The notes beneath the pieces are model-generated. The model ran no database searches. It was not told the DNA's origin and worked only from the letters and a program-made list of their open reading frames with translations. A stretch of 64,000 bases of DNA from Corella eumyota (lineage: Eukaryota > Chordata > Ascidiacea > Phlebobranchia > Corellidae), in the NCBI GenBank assembly GCA_963082875.1, contig OY720100.1, positions 4,030,001-4,094,000 on the forward strand. Direction: 5' to 3'. Within the stretch, counting starts at the first letter, position 1; every line of letters begins with the position of its first letter. Shown one piece after another: positions 26,145 to 38,763 of the stretch. The position numbers and the translations under genes were made by a program.

Positions 26145-29100
26145 CTTGATAATTTAATAAATAGCAATAACAAATAATTCCCTTCCAAAGAAAACGATAA
26201 ATGTAACTTATATTTTCCTTAAATGTTCTTTTTCCTTTGGTATTTAAAAAATTAACATAAACTACATCAGATTTAACTTTAAATTAACAAGTAAATCCTA
26301 AATGCTTCTGTAAAAAGGCCGCGGGTATAAATTTAACCTGACCGTAATTACCGCGGTGCTTATACAAATACGCGGTTGACAAAATTGATTTGTCGTGTTA
26401 GGTCTAACACAAATATTCAATCTTCAGATAGTCAAGAGCCTTTGGACCACGACTGAACCTTTTGACGCAAGATTTTACAAACAGATTATATGAGACAACA
26501 CAAGTTTCGATTAAGATAAACACCCTTTTATCATTTTACTGGTGACTGGCTGACTGACAAGACTGCTGACTAATAAATTGGTATTTATCTCTTACGTCAC
26601 AGGGCTAAAATTCTGGTTCTCAATGTCGTCCAGCCTCAATGTACAAGCGTGGTCAATAAATATTGGTTTAAATTGCTATTTTTGATTCTAGGAAGACCGC
26701 ACATCGAGAATACAAACATGCCAGGCAGTAGGTACACACCTCTTTCTGTAAACTTGTAAGCAGGCTTTATTCGAACTGTGAGTAAAACTACTTGCGCACG
26801 CCGTCACTCGATTAAGAAAGGCCACGCACAAATCGTTAGTTATCAGAGCTTTGTGACTATCTGGTAGGAAGGCGGGGAAGCCTAGAGAAAAATAAAAACA
26901 GGAGTATTGTGAAAAAAGCAAGCGGCCGACATCAAAGGGGCTCTAGTAAGCGATTGTCGTCCGCGGCCTGTACGCAAGTAAATGGACAACGTGCGATAGT
27001 AACGCGAGATGGTTTTCAATACGTATTTGTAGCACATTAGGCAAGATAAAAACTACTTTACATGGCTTTATTTAATCCACAATTGTATCAAATTAGAAGG
27101 GAACAAGTAAATTACACGTATTGCATCATTTAGCATGTGCACAAATCCTGGAAATTTCTATAGAAAAAAATATTAATTTCAAGAAGAATTTAATCGGAAA
27201 TATACGCACCAATTAGTCCTACCTCACTGGCAACGAACAAAATTAATTTCCATAGTTTGTTTTCACACTTGGTTGATAATGAATTTCAAAACAACCATGT
27301 AGTTTGTGCCAACACAATGCAACAAAACCACAAACACATATCTGAACTGTTTATCCGCGAATTCTCGATGACAAAACAATAACAACTGTTAAACACAATT
27401 TTAATCAACTCAAACTAGCTTGTCGAGGGGTCTGCCAGCCTAATATGTCTTTATTTTTGGACGTCAGCCAGCTGTTCAGTTAGCTGACTGTTATGGGTGC
27501 TTGCTATTTGTCAGCTTAGCTGTTTTAGGCCAAATACTTCATCCCTTTTTATCCACTTACATAACCGCGTTTTTGTTTACTGTCACCTCAAAGTAATAAG
27601 TCAAAATATTACGAAACAAGGCTAGTAAATTCCATTAACTCGACCGCTAATCGTCATCAATCTTCGCTGTCATTTCGGCCTTCGCTAGCTTTGTTTGCCC
27701 TAACCAATACAGTTAACTATCTTAAATATAGAAATTTGAACAGTTATATTAAATGAAGAGTAACGCGAACTGTGAGAAATGAGAAAACTTTTCGTAAAAT
27801 GTCAAAAGTAGGATTTGTTTCCAATTAGTTGAGAGGATTTAAAGCGTTCAAGCCCCACCCTGACTTGGGCTCGTCTGTTGTTAAATAGGCGAACACGTGG
27901 ACTAAATTTGCTACAGATAAGCACGATTATTTACAGTAATAGCATCTAAAGAGTAAATTAGTGATTTTGGACAGGTAATTACTCTGACAAGAAAATGTGG
28001 CAAAACTAACAAAAATCCATAAGTTTAAACTACTTTTTAACCTCTTTGGCTTTAGAAGCGAACCTTTAGTTTTTTGCTGTTTTAAAAATCAGAAAAAAAG
28101 CGGGCATAAATATGTTTACACTGCAAAGAGAGAAAATAATCAAAGTCTGGAATATTGTCGCTTCGATTCAGCGGCGAAAACTTCTCATCTTGACATCGTA
28201 TCAGATGTTTACTTGTTTTGATCGCGGCGAGATAAAAGGTGGAATCAATACAGATCGACTTCCATTTTAACTGGAATTATTCCTTACCAGAAATTTCCGA
28301 TATTTTGATTTATCCTCGCTGTAGGAAAGTTGACTTTACGGCCTTTTTGTAATGTGTTTAAATGGCAGTTTTAAAAAAAGTTCTGGAAATTCCATTAAAA
28401 TTCAAGAATTATTATATAAACCATAATATACAAGTATTTATAAACGTAAATATATGTTGTTTCAAACTACTTTAGAATTATTTTCGTATAAATTAACTTC
28501 TAAGTAATCTGAGTCATACACAGGGTTAATACTCGATAATCCAGTTTCCTGTTTTTTTAATCTGATTAGTTTAAAATGTGACGTACATGTTTCCGATTAA
28601 CTGCGATATGTCAGATTTATTACCGTTTAAAAAAAACTTACAGTAGTCATTCCAAAAAATCCAAACTGGTTAAATTTAGATATTTATTCATAGTACTTTT
28701 TTGGTTGTTTATATTTTAAGCTTATAACTATTCAATAAGTCGTTGTTACTTAATTTAACAAAAGGAACTTGTGTTTAATTTTGCCGACAAAGCCTTGCTG
28801 TTTAAGTAATTACGAAACGCAACATTATTTAAAATCGTGGATAGGGGAAACTAAAAATAAATATTACAACTCATTCGGCCTATTTAATAACATCAAACTG
28901 GTATTGTAAGACCGTATTCCACAGTTGTGGCTTTTAATGGCCTTGAACGCGCTAATAAAAAGATACAATATCCCATCAACACCCATTCATTCAAACCTCT
29001 TTCAATGTAACGGGAAGAAAGCAGGGGCGATCAACGAATAAAAAAAAACTATGATTGAAGTTGCCGCCTGCCGCGAAATGTATAAATAAGTAAGTTGTCG

Positions 29101-30584
29101 CGCTTGGTAAGATCTCTATTTTGTTGTATCAAGGGTCAATCAGGACTAAAATCCTGTCGTGTTACAAATTAAAAAATGCGTCAGTCGTTGACCTTTGATA
29201 ACCCTAAACTGTGTAAGGAGAATTAAAACTAAGGATTTTTACCTGGCTTGAAAACCTAATATAATTAAAGGTTGTTTTAATTTGCATTTTTTTAAGTTTA
29301 GCTGTCAGCAGAACTGCTGTAAAATTGAATTAGGCTTCAAGTTAAGAACTACAAATTAACAAACTTTCAAGTATGTTTGTTTAAGCTTTTTTAACAGGTT
29401 TTGGCAAAGCTTACCTAAGCTTTCCATCGAAATAATTTTAATTAATAATATTTAGCAAACCTAAAAATGTGTGTAAAATTTGGCCTCTAAATTTTGACTT
29501 TCGGAAATATGTTCATTCGGTAAAATATTTTTCGGTAATACGGGTGGTTACCGGTTTTGTGGATCTTGCGCCAACTTGTGGTTTATGTAGTAGAGTTTTA
29601 ACGATTATGCTTATAAGAAGCTATACCACTACAGTAAAAAAATTAACAAAATAATTAGGTAAAACCTTTTTTACTATATGTATTCAGTTGCCTAACAAAA
29701 AATAATAATTTAAACATAAATTTTACCTTAAAACTGGACAGGGTCAAGTTTTAAAAATATATTTCCGAATTAGAAACCTTTAAGCAATAAAAAATGACAT
29801 CCACATCACTATATTATAATATCCCAAAAAACTTTAAAATAAAGTTAAATAACTCAAGGACCACAGTATACCACACTTTTATAATCTTGCTAATTTATTC
29901 GATACAAGTATAATATATTATACGATTAAAGTCGGTAGCAGTCAACTAGAACGTGTTACTCTGCAGATGACAATAACAATATTATGAGAGGAACTGAGAA
30001 AAGTAATCACAAAGCACACGAATTATCGAAATTACCAATACTTAGATTTGTTCTAGCGCGGTAAAAAGCAAAGAACGAATTGAATTAAATAAATAATACA
30101 GTTGAAATATATAATGAAACTTTTTTAAACAATTAAATTTTTTTGTTTTCGAAAAAAAAAATTTTGGTGGTGACGTAATTTTCGTAGTGACGTCACGGCT
30201 ATGCACAGTATGATTTAGCAAAATTTTAATATTAATTTTTATTTTTAATATTATAATTTTAATTTTAAGGAATTCGCCAAAAATGTAAAAACTGACCCTC
30301 AAAAAATCGTAGTTAGCTACGCTTTATTAGAGTATCTTGGTTAAGTAAAAGTCACCACAAAATTAACAAAAAACGCGATTCACTTAATTAAACAGCATAT
30401 AGATGCTCATTGGAAGGTTATAATTAAAACAAAGAATAATGAAAACTCGGCCTTACGTTAGTTAATGCAAGCATTATTGATAGTATGTACATAGAATAGT
30501 TAAACTAAATTAATCAACTGTATGGGATAGGCCAAATCGAATCACACACTGGCAATTAAACGCCTAGAACAGTACAGTGGGGCC
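26145..30584. other. 4.4-kb gap between the sushi/EAR gene and CAPZA
   Basis: The left part (to about 28300) is less AT-rich and may hold upstream regulatory DNA of the sushi/EAR gene. The right part is AT-rich and includes CAPZA 3' UTR; an AATAAA on the minus strand lies at 30323-30328. A CRE palindrome TGACGTCA lies at 30188-30195. A possible orphan exon at about 26690-26888 is treated as a finding. Confidence 0.45.
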
Positions 30585-33500
30585 TCACTTGTTGATTTTT
30601 TTGCCTATTTCATAAGCGATTAGCTTATTCCAATCCACCTTTGTATGGGTGATGGGTAGAACACGTCGTAAAGCTTTAAATGTAGTCTGAGACATAGTTT
30701 GGTAGTTTTCTGAGAGAGCAGCCTTAAAATATATTTATATATTTTTAGAGATAATTTGTATATTTTATGTTTTTTTGGATATCTTTATCCTCGATTAAAG
30801 AAGGGCGACTTTCCGGTGGGGTAACGTTTGTAACCCTGACCGAGTCATGGGCTGCCCTTGCAAGTTTTGGATATTATTGAGCATTTTGCTAGATAATTAA
30901 TCTGGTTTTGTACTCTGTAGGTGTCCATATTAATTATAGTGCCTTACTGAAGCAGTGGAATCAAACCAATATGCTGTCTTCAGTAAGGTGCAATAAATAA
31001 TATGAACTCTTGTCGAGTCAAAAACCAATTGGCAGTTAAATCATAGAGCAATATAATAAGTAATATTCCAAACCGCCAAAATCAACTCAAGGCTGGGTCA
31101 TGGTACCTATACCTAAGTTGCCTATATTCTTTGTTAAAAAAAATCTGATAGTCAAAGTTAAGCTGCCTAATAACTAAACAAAAACGATAAATATAAAGCA
31201 GTCAATATTACTATAAAAACATAACTTACTTGATAATCATATTCACATTTAGCAAGAAGTTTGCTGACATCTTCAGCCAATTGCTTCTCACTCTAAAATA
31301 TAAAAAAGAATGTATCAAACCATTAAAGTTTTTAACTAGTAGATCTAATGGATATTTAATGTAGTTTAAATAAACACTTTAAATTGTGTATTTTTAAATA
31401 TGTAAAAGTGTGTTTTTACAAACAAAAATTACAAAATTAAGATTACATTTATCTAATTACAGAATTGTGAATATAATATAATTTAAGTTTATAAGATTTT
31501 GTTTTAAAATATTGATGCATTTATGAAATTAAACATTTTTACATTATTTCAAAAAATATATTTTCTTGTTGTACAAGGTTTTTGCACTTACATTAGCAGT
31601 AAGATTGTCCTTACATTCCTTTTGACTAACCAATTGCACATTTCCATCTTCGTAATAATGAACCTAAAAAAATAAAACGACAGTAAACAAACATATTTAG
31701 CTTTAGAATGGGCCAGCTTATTTAAGCATTTTTATCAACAACATTTTTGTTGTCGTTATATGGTTGCAACTCTTAACTTAGATTTTTGTGCGATTATTTT
31801 CTCCACAAATTGCATTTTTTTATTTTAAAAGTCTATAAATTAGATACAATTTACATTTTACATAGACTAAATTATAGTAAATAATCAAGAAATAGTTATC
31901 CACAAAATGGCTGTTTTAAATTATTCTATGTCCTTTGTCTATGTCTAGAAGAGACTTTTTCAAAAAACCCCAAAAACTTGGTTAAATTTTAACAAAAAAT
32001 AATTATAGAATTATGCATAAATTAACTAATTAAAAAACATATCCTTAGTGAACAATCAAATATTTAACATTATTCATACAGTTTAACATAGATAGCACTG
32101 ATAGGCAGCAGAATGTAAATAGTTGTGAGTCACCAACGCAATAAAAAGGAAATGAACAAGAAAAGAAAACAATACTGTAAGTTATAGAGCTGGCACCATT
32201 CTACCACACTATCTCTTCACTGAACTTAAATTAAAACAAGATAATAGAAAATTTTAAGTGGTTTAGAATTCTTAAACAAAACCAGTTTATTCTATGCTAA
32301 TTTTCGGTCCTATTGTAAAGACTTGAGGTTAATTGCATTTTTATGTGAATTAATTATTAAACTACAAATTATATCAAACGGTAATACATTTAGGCAAGGG
32401 TATAAATATGTCTAATTTTTTTTAAAAAATGTTGAAGTAAAGTGTATAATTTTAAGGAAGTATAACTTGTGTAATGTAGTATATTGTAATATTAAAAGTT
32501 TAAAATCGTACAACAAAAAATAAAATTTTGATGACCCTTATCGAAAGATTAAATACACCAAACAACTTTTATTTTTAAGATACAAACAGGAATAATTATT
32601 GAAAATCTAGGTACCCGATATAAAAAATAAAAAAGTATCTAAAGTTGATATTTATTTAAATATATTTAGGTCTTACTTGAGATTTAAGAAGACCTGTAAT
32701 AGCTGCAGCGCCGTTGCGAACAGTAACATTCCATTCTGATCTCCATCTTCCATTCCAGAAGTTTTGGGGACAAAACTTGTGATCCTCGATACAAATAACA
32801 AAGTTCATGTCATCGTCGTCAGTTTTTTTCCCGTAAATCTAAAAAGGATCGCGTAATAATTAAAACTGTTGGCTTCACTCAAAAAGGACCTGGGTTCGAT
32901 TCCTACCGCTTTCATGCTGCTGCAGCCTCGAGTAAATCAACAGATTAATTATCGGACAAATATGATTATCAATATACCAAACTGTCTCAACACAATCAAC
33001 TCATGACTATAAAGCAACAAATCTTACTCTAGGTTTGGTCCAGAAAGTCAGCCTTTCAACATCAAGGACAAAAAATACAAAAATTACATTTTTAACATCA
33101 AGGGCATAATTATTACTATAATAAGGGTAAAACCTACCACAAATGGCACAAAAAAAAAGTCGCAAAAAAATTAAAAGCATTGATAGAAAATAGAAAATCG
33201 CATGGGTTTACAAAAAACTTACAGTAAAAATACCGTGGGGATAATAGTTCTTAACATACTCCCTCACAGAATTTTCTAACTCCTGCCTCCAGCTCTCCAC
33301 ACTTGTGTCGACTTCTTCTTGTTGGATGTCACTCACCAACTTCGATAAGAAATTAAATCTAAAACAATGCAGGTATTTTCAAGATAAAGATTAGATCTAA
33401 AGGTTATATTATAATTGAGTGCATAATGCTTTCAGATAATGTGGATTTTATATAATGACAAAACAAGCCAATAATAATATAAAAACTTTATGCGTTTGTT

Positions 33501-35027
33501 AGAAATAAACCTGTTGGAAGGTCAAATGTGCGACATTAACATAGAGTAACAACTGTTACTCCAACCCAGTCTTAAGTTGCCTTTAGCAGTTTGGGATATT
33601 ATAAAATATAATTGCCCGGTACTTAAGGGAGGTGCAGCATAAGAGCAGTGGGGATTGAACTGATGACCTCATGGTGGTGTAGCAAGTGATCTTACCACTA
33701 CACCACGCTGTCGGTTAATAACATCATAAAAAAAGCTCAATTAATCTTGAATGTATATATATTTCAAATTTTAACATTGATCCAAACTTACTTGAAAGAT
33801 TTTTTTGAACTTGGGTCTAAAAACCTTCCATTGTCCAAAGCACCATGATTAGTAATTAGAGCTGGATTGTCTTCAACAGTTACTGGTGTGAATTGATCGA
33901 TTCGAAATTGTGTAAGAGCACTAAAAAAAATATCACCCAAGTTAATGGTCAAAACCGCATTAGATTCACTAGTCAAGTGTCCACCCTACACTTGTAGTTA
34001 TATAGTTAAACTCACAACTAATATATGCCTGCTATAATTTACCCACACTGCACAAACAGAATATTTTTATTATCAAGTTGAACATATACATAAATTAAAA
34101 CTTATTTCATATTTTGTTATGGTATAATTTTAGGTAATGCTGTATTCTATGTTATTCAATTAATATATTAAACAATTACCTTAACATATCTTTTTCAAAT
34201 GAACTGTCATTATTTAATAAAACTCTTACATCTAAAAATAAAAAGAAGAGTTATATATATATAACAAAAATTATTATTATAATTTTGTGTACAGTAAATA
34301 TATATAATATATATAAATTAACTAATTTAAAACTCATAATCTATTATTAAAACAACTTGCTCAAAAATTCAAGTAACAACTAAAAAGTGCACAGAAATAT
34401 TACATTTTTTTTTACAAAATAACTAATTTTGATATTAAAAGAGGAAGTTTTTAGATAGCACATAACTAAACAAACTATTCCAATTAAGTAAAAATACCTT
34501 TTATTACAGTTTCCACTTCGCCTGGAGGAGAATGTACAATGAAATCACAAGCTATTCTGCTCTGTAAAATAAGGTAAAAATATATAAAATTTAGAAATTT
34601 AATACAATTATTAAGTGAGTTATTTAAAAACAGAATCATTTTTTATATTTTAGTTTTGCTGTTTGGTTTAATAACTCTCCTTTAGTAAATTTGTGTTGAT
34701 TCATATTTAACATTAAAACTTGTAAAAAAGTTAATTATATTTTTTCCATTTTTATTAAATTTTTTTTTTATCTGTATGACAAATATGAGTCTAATGTTGC
34801 ATTAGTCAGTTTTGAATAATCGCGACCTGCTTCTTTTTGATAGAGTAGATGTTGGTTCTCTTTATGGCAACTTTAATTAAGACAATGCAAAATATATGAA
34901 CTAAGATTGCCTTTATCAAATTTTTATTATGTACTTTTGCTTAGCATGCCTTATGTACAAATATTATAAAGTTGTTTTATTTTAATACCTTTTCATCATT
35001 CCCGATATCTTCTGCATAATCTGCCAT
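30585..35027 (-). CDS. CAPZA: F-actin capping protein subunit alpha (CapZ alpha), complete
   Basis: Nine exons: 34989-35027, 34498-34561, 34180-34231, 33792-33920, 33223-33358, 32677-32838, 31592-31663, 31230-31292, 30585-30722. They give 284 residues against 286 in vertebrates. Diagnostic blocks are [50 protein letters not shown] and the carboxy-terminal [19 protein letters not shown] with [15 protein letters not shown], which forms the actin-binding tail. The protein pairs with CapZ beta and caps barbed ends of actin filaments in the cytoplasm. Ascidians probably carry one alpha gene, so no paralogue number is given. Introns hold three SINE insertions and an (AT)n run near 34250-34320. Confidence 0.97.
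30776..30975 (-). repeat. Divergent SINE copy, minus orientation
   Basis: Diverged and truncated copy in the last CAPZA intron. It keeps the tail TATCCTCGATTAAAGAAGGG and the middle block. It abuts an opposite-strand copy at 30967, so the two make a head-to-head inverted pair. Confidence 0.75.
30967..31115 (+). repeat. Divergent SINE fragment, plus orientation
   Basis: Partner of the preceding minus-strand copy. It keeps the block TCAGTAAGGTGCAATAAATA through CCAAACCGCC and GGCTGGGTCATGG; the tRNA-like head and the tail are lost. Confidence 0.65.
32869..33070 (+). repeat. SINE copy
   Basis: Plus-orientation copy in a CAPZA intron, lacking the first part of the head. A canonical box B (GGTTCGATTCC) is at about 32893, and the tail CAACATCAAGGAC ends near 33067. 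Confidence 0.8.
33505..33716 (-). repeat. SINE copy with internal deletion
   Basis: Minus-orientation copy in a CAPZA intron. Head (ACCACTACACCACGCTG at the right end) and tail hairpin (GAGTAACAACTGTTACTC) are intact, but about 60-70 bases of the body are missing compared with full copies. Confidence 0.85.
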
Positions 35028-36916
35028 ATTTGAAAATTTTACTATGCAAAATATACAAAAATTTATAAATTGAAATGCTAAAAATAAATAAAACATCAAT
35101 TAGTTGCTTTAGTTTATATATTAACTGCTTTAGTTTATATATTATAACTTTTTATTCACAAAAAAATTAACCTGATTTTTGCCAATTTATAAGTAACTAA
35201 TAATCCGATAATAGGTAAAATTAACAAAACCCAAGAGTTCTGCATGCAAAATAACAAGTCATTTTAGATTATTGTAGTCATATCGTTAGGGATTGACTTG
35301 AACCCGACTACAGATTGCTTAAACTGCAGTTATGGTATTCTGGTAGTTAATGTCTGTAGCTAACTCACATTCTGACATTTATAGATTCAGTTATTTGTTA
35401 TTCCTTACTGTCAGACTGTGAACTTTAAACGCTCTTTCCAAAATGTCAAAAATCTGTAATTTAAAATTAACCTTCTAAAACAGAATTGGGACACAGTTTG
35501 ATTTTCCAAGTTTATAAGTAAAAAATATGTTTTTTATACTCTTATTTTAAATAAAACAATTTACTTAAAGTACTTAAAGTAAAACTTCTGAAAGTCTAAA
35601 AGTAAAATAAAAGATCTTATCGATTGTTTGGTATATTGTTTGGCTTAGACCTTAGTAAAAAAACGCAAATATTAAACTTAAATCCCCTTTAATACGCCAA
35701 CAACTTTAAACAATTCTGCACCACTATGTAACGTGTGTAAAGTAATATAAAATATAAAAACTTTAAATCTTTTCACTTTTTGGTAAAATTTAGAAATCCA
35801 AAATTTTATTTCAGGAAACGAGGAACACTTATAACCAAGATGTGTCATAGGTTTGGTTACCACACCCGTGTTATAAACCGGTAATTACTAATTTATGCTC
35901 GAAAATATATTTCATACAATTTCATTTAAATTACACTTAAAAAAATTAGAGTAAAATTATCTAACGAATTGTAATACTAAATTTATTTTAAATTATTAAG
36001 TCAGTGTAGTGGTCAATACACTTAGTTTCACTTCATGAGGTCCTGGATTTGATCCTCACAGCATTCACCCTAAAATGTTCTAAGGCGCTATAAACGGAAT
36101 AAACTTCTGCTGAGTCAATACTTAATAAGGTCGTAAAGAAGACTTTTCCACGTCAAGGATATATAAATATAGAAGGTCAAACTAAGACGATCGAAAGTGT
36201 AGGTAGACCAAACTTTTTAAATAAATATTAAACAGGATTAGAAAATGTCGTTTTTAGAGCCTGCCTAACAAAAAAGGTTTTGATTTTGTGCTACAATTTA
36301 AGTTGTAAATTTGTTTACGAAACTATAGCTATAGACAATTATAGGACTTGCTGATTTTTTTAGGACTCAGCAGAACTTTTCAGGTTTCTTTCAGGTACAT
36401 GAGATCGCATAGACTGAATTATATTAAATATAAAAATTATAATAAATTTACTCAAATTAACTAAACATTTTTAATGCCCTAAGCGGTTAAATAATGATTT
36501 CAACACAGGACAAGTAAAAAAACCTAAAATATTAGGTGACCATGCATCATTGTACCAGAAAATTAATTTAAAAAAATAGTTTTATAGATTATACTTTCAG
36601 TATAGAAAGTGATAATGCATTTCTTGGAAGTTATAAGGGAAAACATTGTTGTTCAACTTAATTATTTAACTAAGTTTAACCAAATAAGTTTTGGAAATTT
36701 TACTAATTTTTTCCATTTAATTGTTTGAAAAATTTATGTGCGTTATGTATTATCATCAAAATACATATTAGGCGCGTGCAAATTTATGACTAATCGCGCT
36801 TGTTTTCAACAAATTCACTGTATGGAAATGACCCGAGGCTTTAAAGCTGTATGCTCGCGAATTAATAAATAAGACAGCCTATGCTTACTGAACACAGAAA
36901 AATACAAACTTGAAAA
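35028..36916. promoter_or_regulatory. Divergent intergenic region between CAPZA and serpin 1
   Basis: CAPZA (minus) and the first serpin (plus) start at opposite ends of this 1.9-kb stretch, so both promoters should lie here. Apart from one SINE at 36003-36170 no exon or repeat is seen. An AT-rich TTAATAAATAAG about 50 bases upstream of the serpin ATG could serve as a TATA-like element. Confidence 0.4.
36003..36170 (+). repeat. SINE copy with internal deletion
   Basis: Plus-orientation copy. Head GTGTAGTGGTCAATACACTT is followed by the body block GCGCTATAAACGG and by the terminal TTTTCCACGTCAAGGATATA. The central 80-90 bases, including the hairpin, are missing. Confidence 0.8.
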
Positions 36917-38119
36917 ATGAGACTCGTAATATTGTTGGTAATTGTTAGCACAGTAAGCTGTCAAAATGGATTGTATCGCGACAAATTTACCAGAAGTTTG
37001 AAGAATTTTACAGGCCTATACTACCACCAAATACAAGACAAAGATGCGAATAAAAATTTTATGTTTTCGCCGCTAAGTATTTATCAAGCAATGGGTATGG
37101 TATTGGCTGGCGCCAAAGGAAATACAGAGATAGAACTAAGGAACGCAATGGACCTACCTTATTCTGTATACGGCGATTCTCGCATAGATAATCTAATGGG
37201 AAAGTCTTACTACCATTCTGCACTCCGTTCAAATGGGCAAATTTTTCGATTGGCAAACGGTCTCTTTATTCAAAATGACTTTAAAATATTACAAAGCTAT
37301 GTCGACGTTTTAACAGACGAATACCGCGTTGAAGTTCAGCACCTAAACTTTAAAAATGAATCGGCTTCGAGAAGCATTATCAACGAATGGATATCAAGAA
37401 ACACGAACGGAAAAATTAAAAAGTTGGTTGGGGAAGGCGAACTCTCACCATTAACTAAACTAGTGTTAGCTAACGCTATTTACTTCGAGGCTCAATGGCA
37501 AACAGAATTTAAACCAACTGCACAACCTATTTTATTTCAACTTAAAAACAAAGAAAAGGTTAAAGCAAACTTTATGACACAAAGGGGAAAATTCCTAACA
37601 TACTTGGAACCCACAACTAACACTTCTTTTATTGCTATTCCTTACCAGTCAAAAGAACCATCTACTACTTATATGATCTTGGCTTGGCCTAAAGACGGCA
37701 TCTGGACAAACTTTGACTATGGAATAAGCGAACTCCTTACAAGCTTTGACCTGAACACTTTTAAAAGAGAAGAAATTGTTTTAAATATTCCCTATTTTAA
37801 AATAACATCTAGCCATAACGTAGTTAGTATTCTTCGAAATCTCGGTGTAATGGACTTGTTCGATGACAAAGCTTGCAATCTAACAGGAATATCGGACGAG
37901 CATTTGTACGTTACCAGGTTTGAACATAAAGCCCACTTGGAAGTAGACGAGAAGGGGACGGTAGCAGCTGCTGCTTCAAAAGTGGTATTTGTGGGTCGGT
38001 CAGTTGATAGAACAAAAGTTACGACATTGGATCACCCCTTCTTCTTCGGAATTTACAGCGAAAGAGCTTTTAGTTTTACCTTTGTAGGAAAGCTCAACAA
38101 TCCTTTGGAATCAACCTAA
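36917..38119 (+). CDS. Secreted serpin 1, intronless, predicted P1 Arg - P1' Ser
   Basis: One uninterrupted exon of 400 residues. The ATG at 36917 opens a short signal peptide (MRLVILLVIVSTVSC). Serpin core motifs are present: NFMFSPLSIYQAMGMVLAGA, LVLANAIYFEAQW and the carboxy-terminal HPFFFGI...FVGKLNNP. The hinge EKGTVAAAAS fits the inhibitory consensus, so this should be a working inhibitor. Counting from Gly as P15 places Arg at P1 and Ser at P1' (GR|SVD), which suggests trypsin-like targets such as coagulation or complement-type proteases. N-glycosylation sequons are frequent. A polyadenylation signal AATAAA lies at 38248-38253. The second serpin follows 644 bases downstream on the same strand, so the pair arose by tandem duplication. 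The physiological protease is unknown. Confidence 0.97.
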   Translation: MRLVILLVIVSTVSCQNGLYRDKFTRSLKNFTGLYYHQIQDKDANKNFMFSPLSIYQAMGMVLAGAKGNTEIELRNAMDLPYSVYGDSRIDNLMGKSYYHSALRSNGQIFRLANGLFIQNDFKILQSYVDVLTDEYRVEVQHLNFKNESASRSIINEWISRNTNGKIKKLVGEGELSPLTKLVLANAIYFEAQWQTEFKPTAQPILFQLKNKEKVKANFMTQRGKFLTYLEPTTNTSFIAIPYQSKEPSTTYMILAWPKDGIWTNFDYGISELLTSFDLNTFKREEIVLNIPYFKITSSHNVVSILRNLGVMDLFDDKACNLTGISDEHLYVTRFEHKAHLEVDEKGTVAAAASKVVFVGRSVDRTKVTTLDHPFFFGIYSERAFSFTFVGKLNNPLEST

Positions 38120-38763
38120 ACATACTACAAGCTTTGTAATTTATTTTTTTCTTTACTAATTACACCATGTTGTAACAAAAACATTTTATTTCAGTATAAT
38201 TAAATTATATTATGACACCAAAAAAAATTGTAAATTTTTTTATGTAAAATAAACTTTGTATACAAGTATCTTTGCTTTTAAAAAACTTTTTCCTAAAATA
38301 AATTTCCATAAAAAACAAAAATAAGTATAAAAAAGCATATAAGAAAAACACCAGAATTTTTATGTTATAGGTTCTGTACCCTGCAAAAGGTTATTTACTT
38401 TTACCTCTAATAAAATTGAAAATATGCTTTGTCAAAGTTAGAATATAATTATCTTTTTTTGGGATATCCGCTAGTTACAAAATTGTAAACATTTATTAAA
38501 TCCTTTAATTATTCATCGCAAAAAGCCCGAAGCTTATAACTTTACGTATTTAATATTTATTATCGACCTTTTAATGATTTACTGTAGAAATTTGCTCATC
38601 AGAACGCAAAGTCAATTCTCTTGTTTTTGAAAGTAAAAAAAGGTTATTGACGTTGAATAGCTAAAAAAGTAAAGCCTGACGGCAATACTGGTAATCGAAA
38701 TTTTACCAACAGCCATTCTGAAAGCGTTCGTGACTACATTAGTTTACGGAGTTGCAAGGAAAT

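Noticed and set aside
38752-38763. An upstream in-frame start for serpin 2 at a TTG codon
   Set aside because: TTG is not a usual start in animals; the ATG at 38764 directly opens a good signal peptide.
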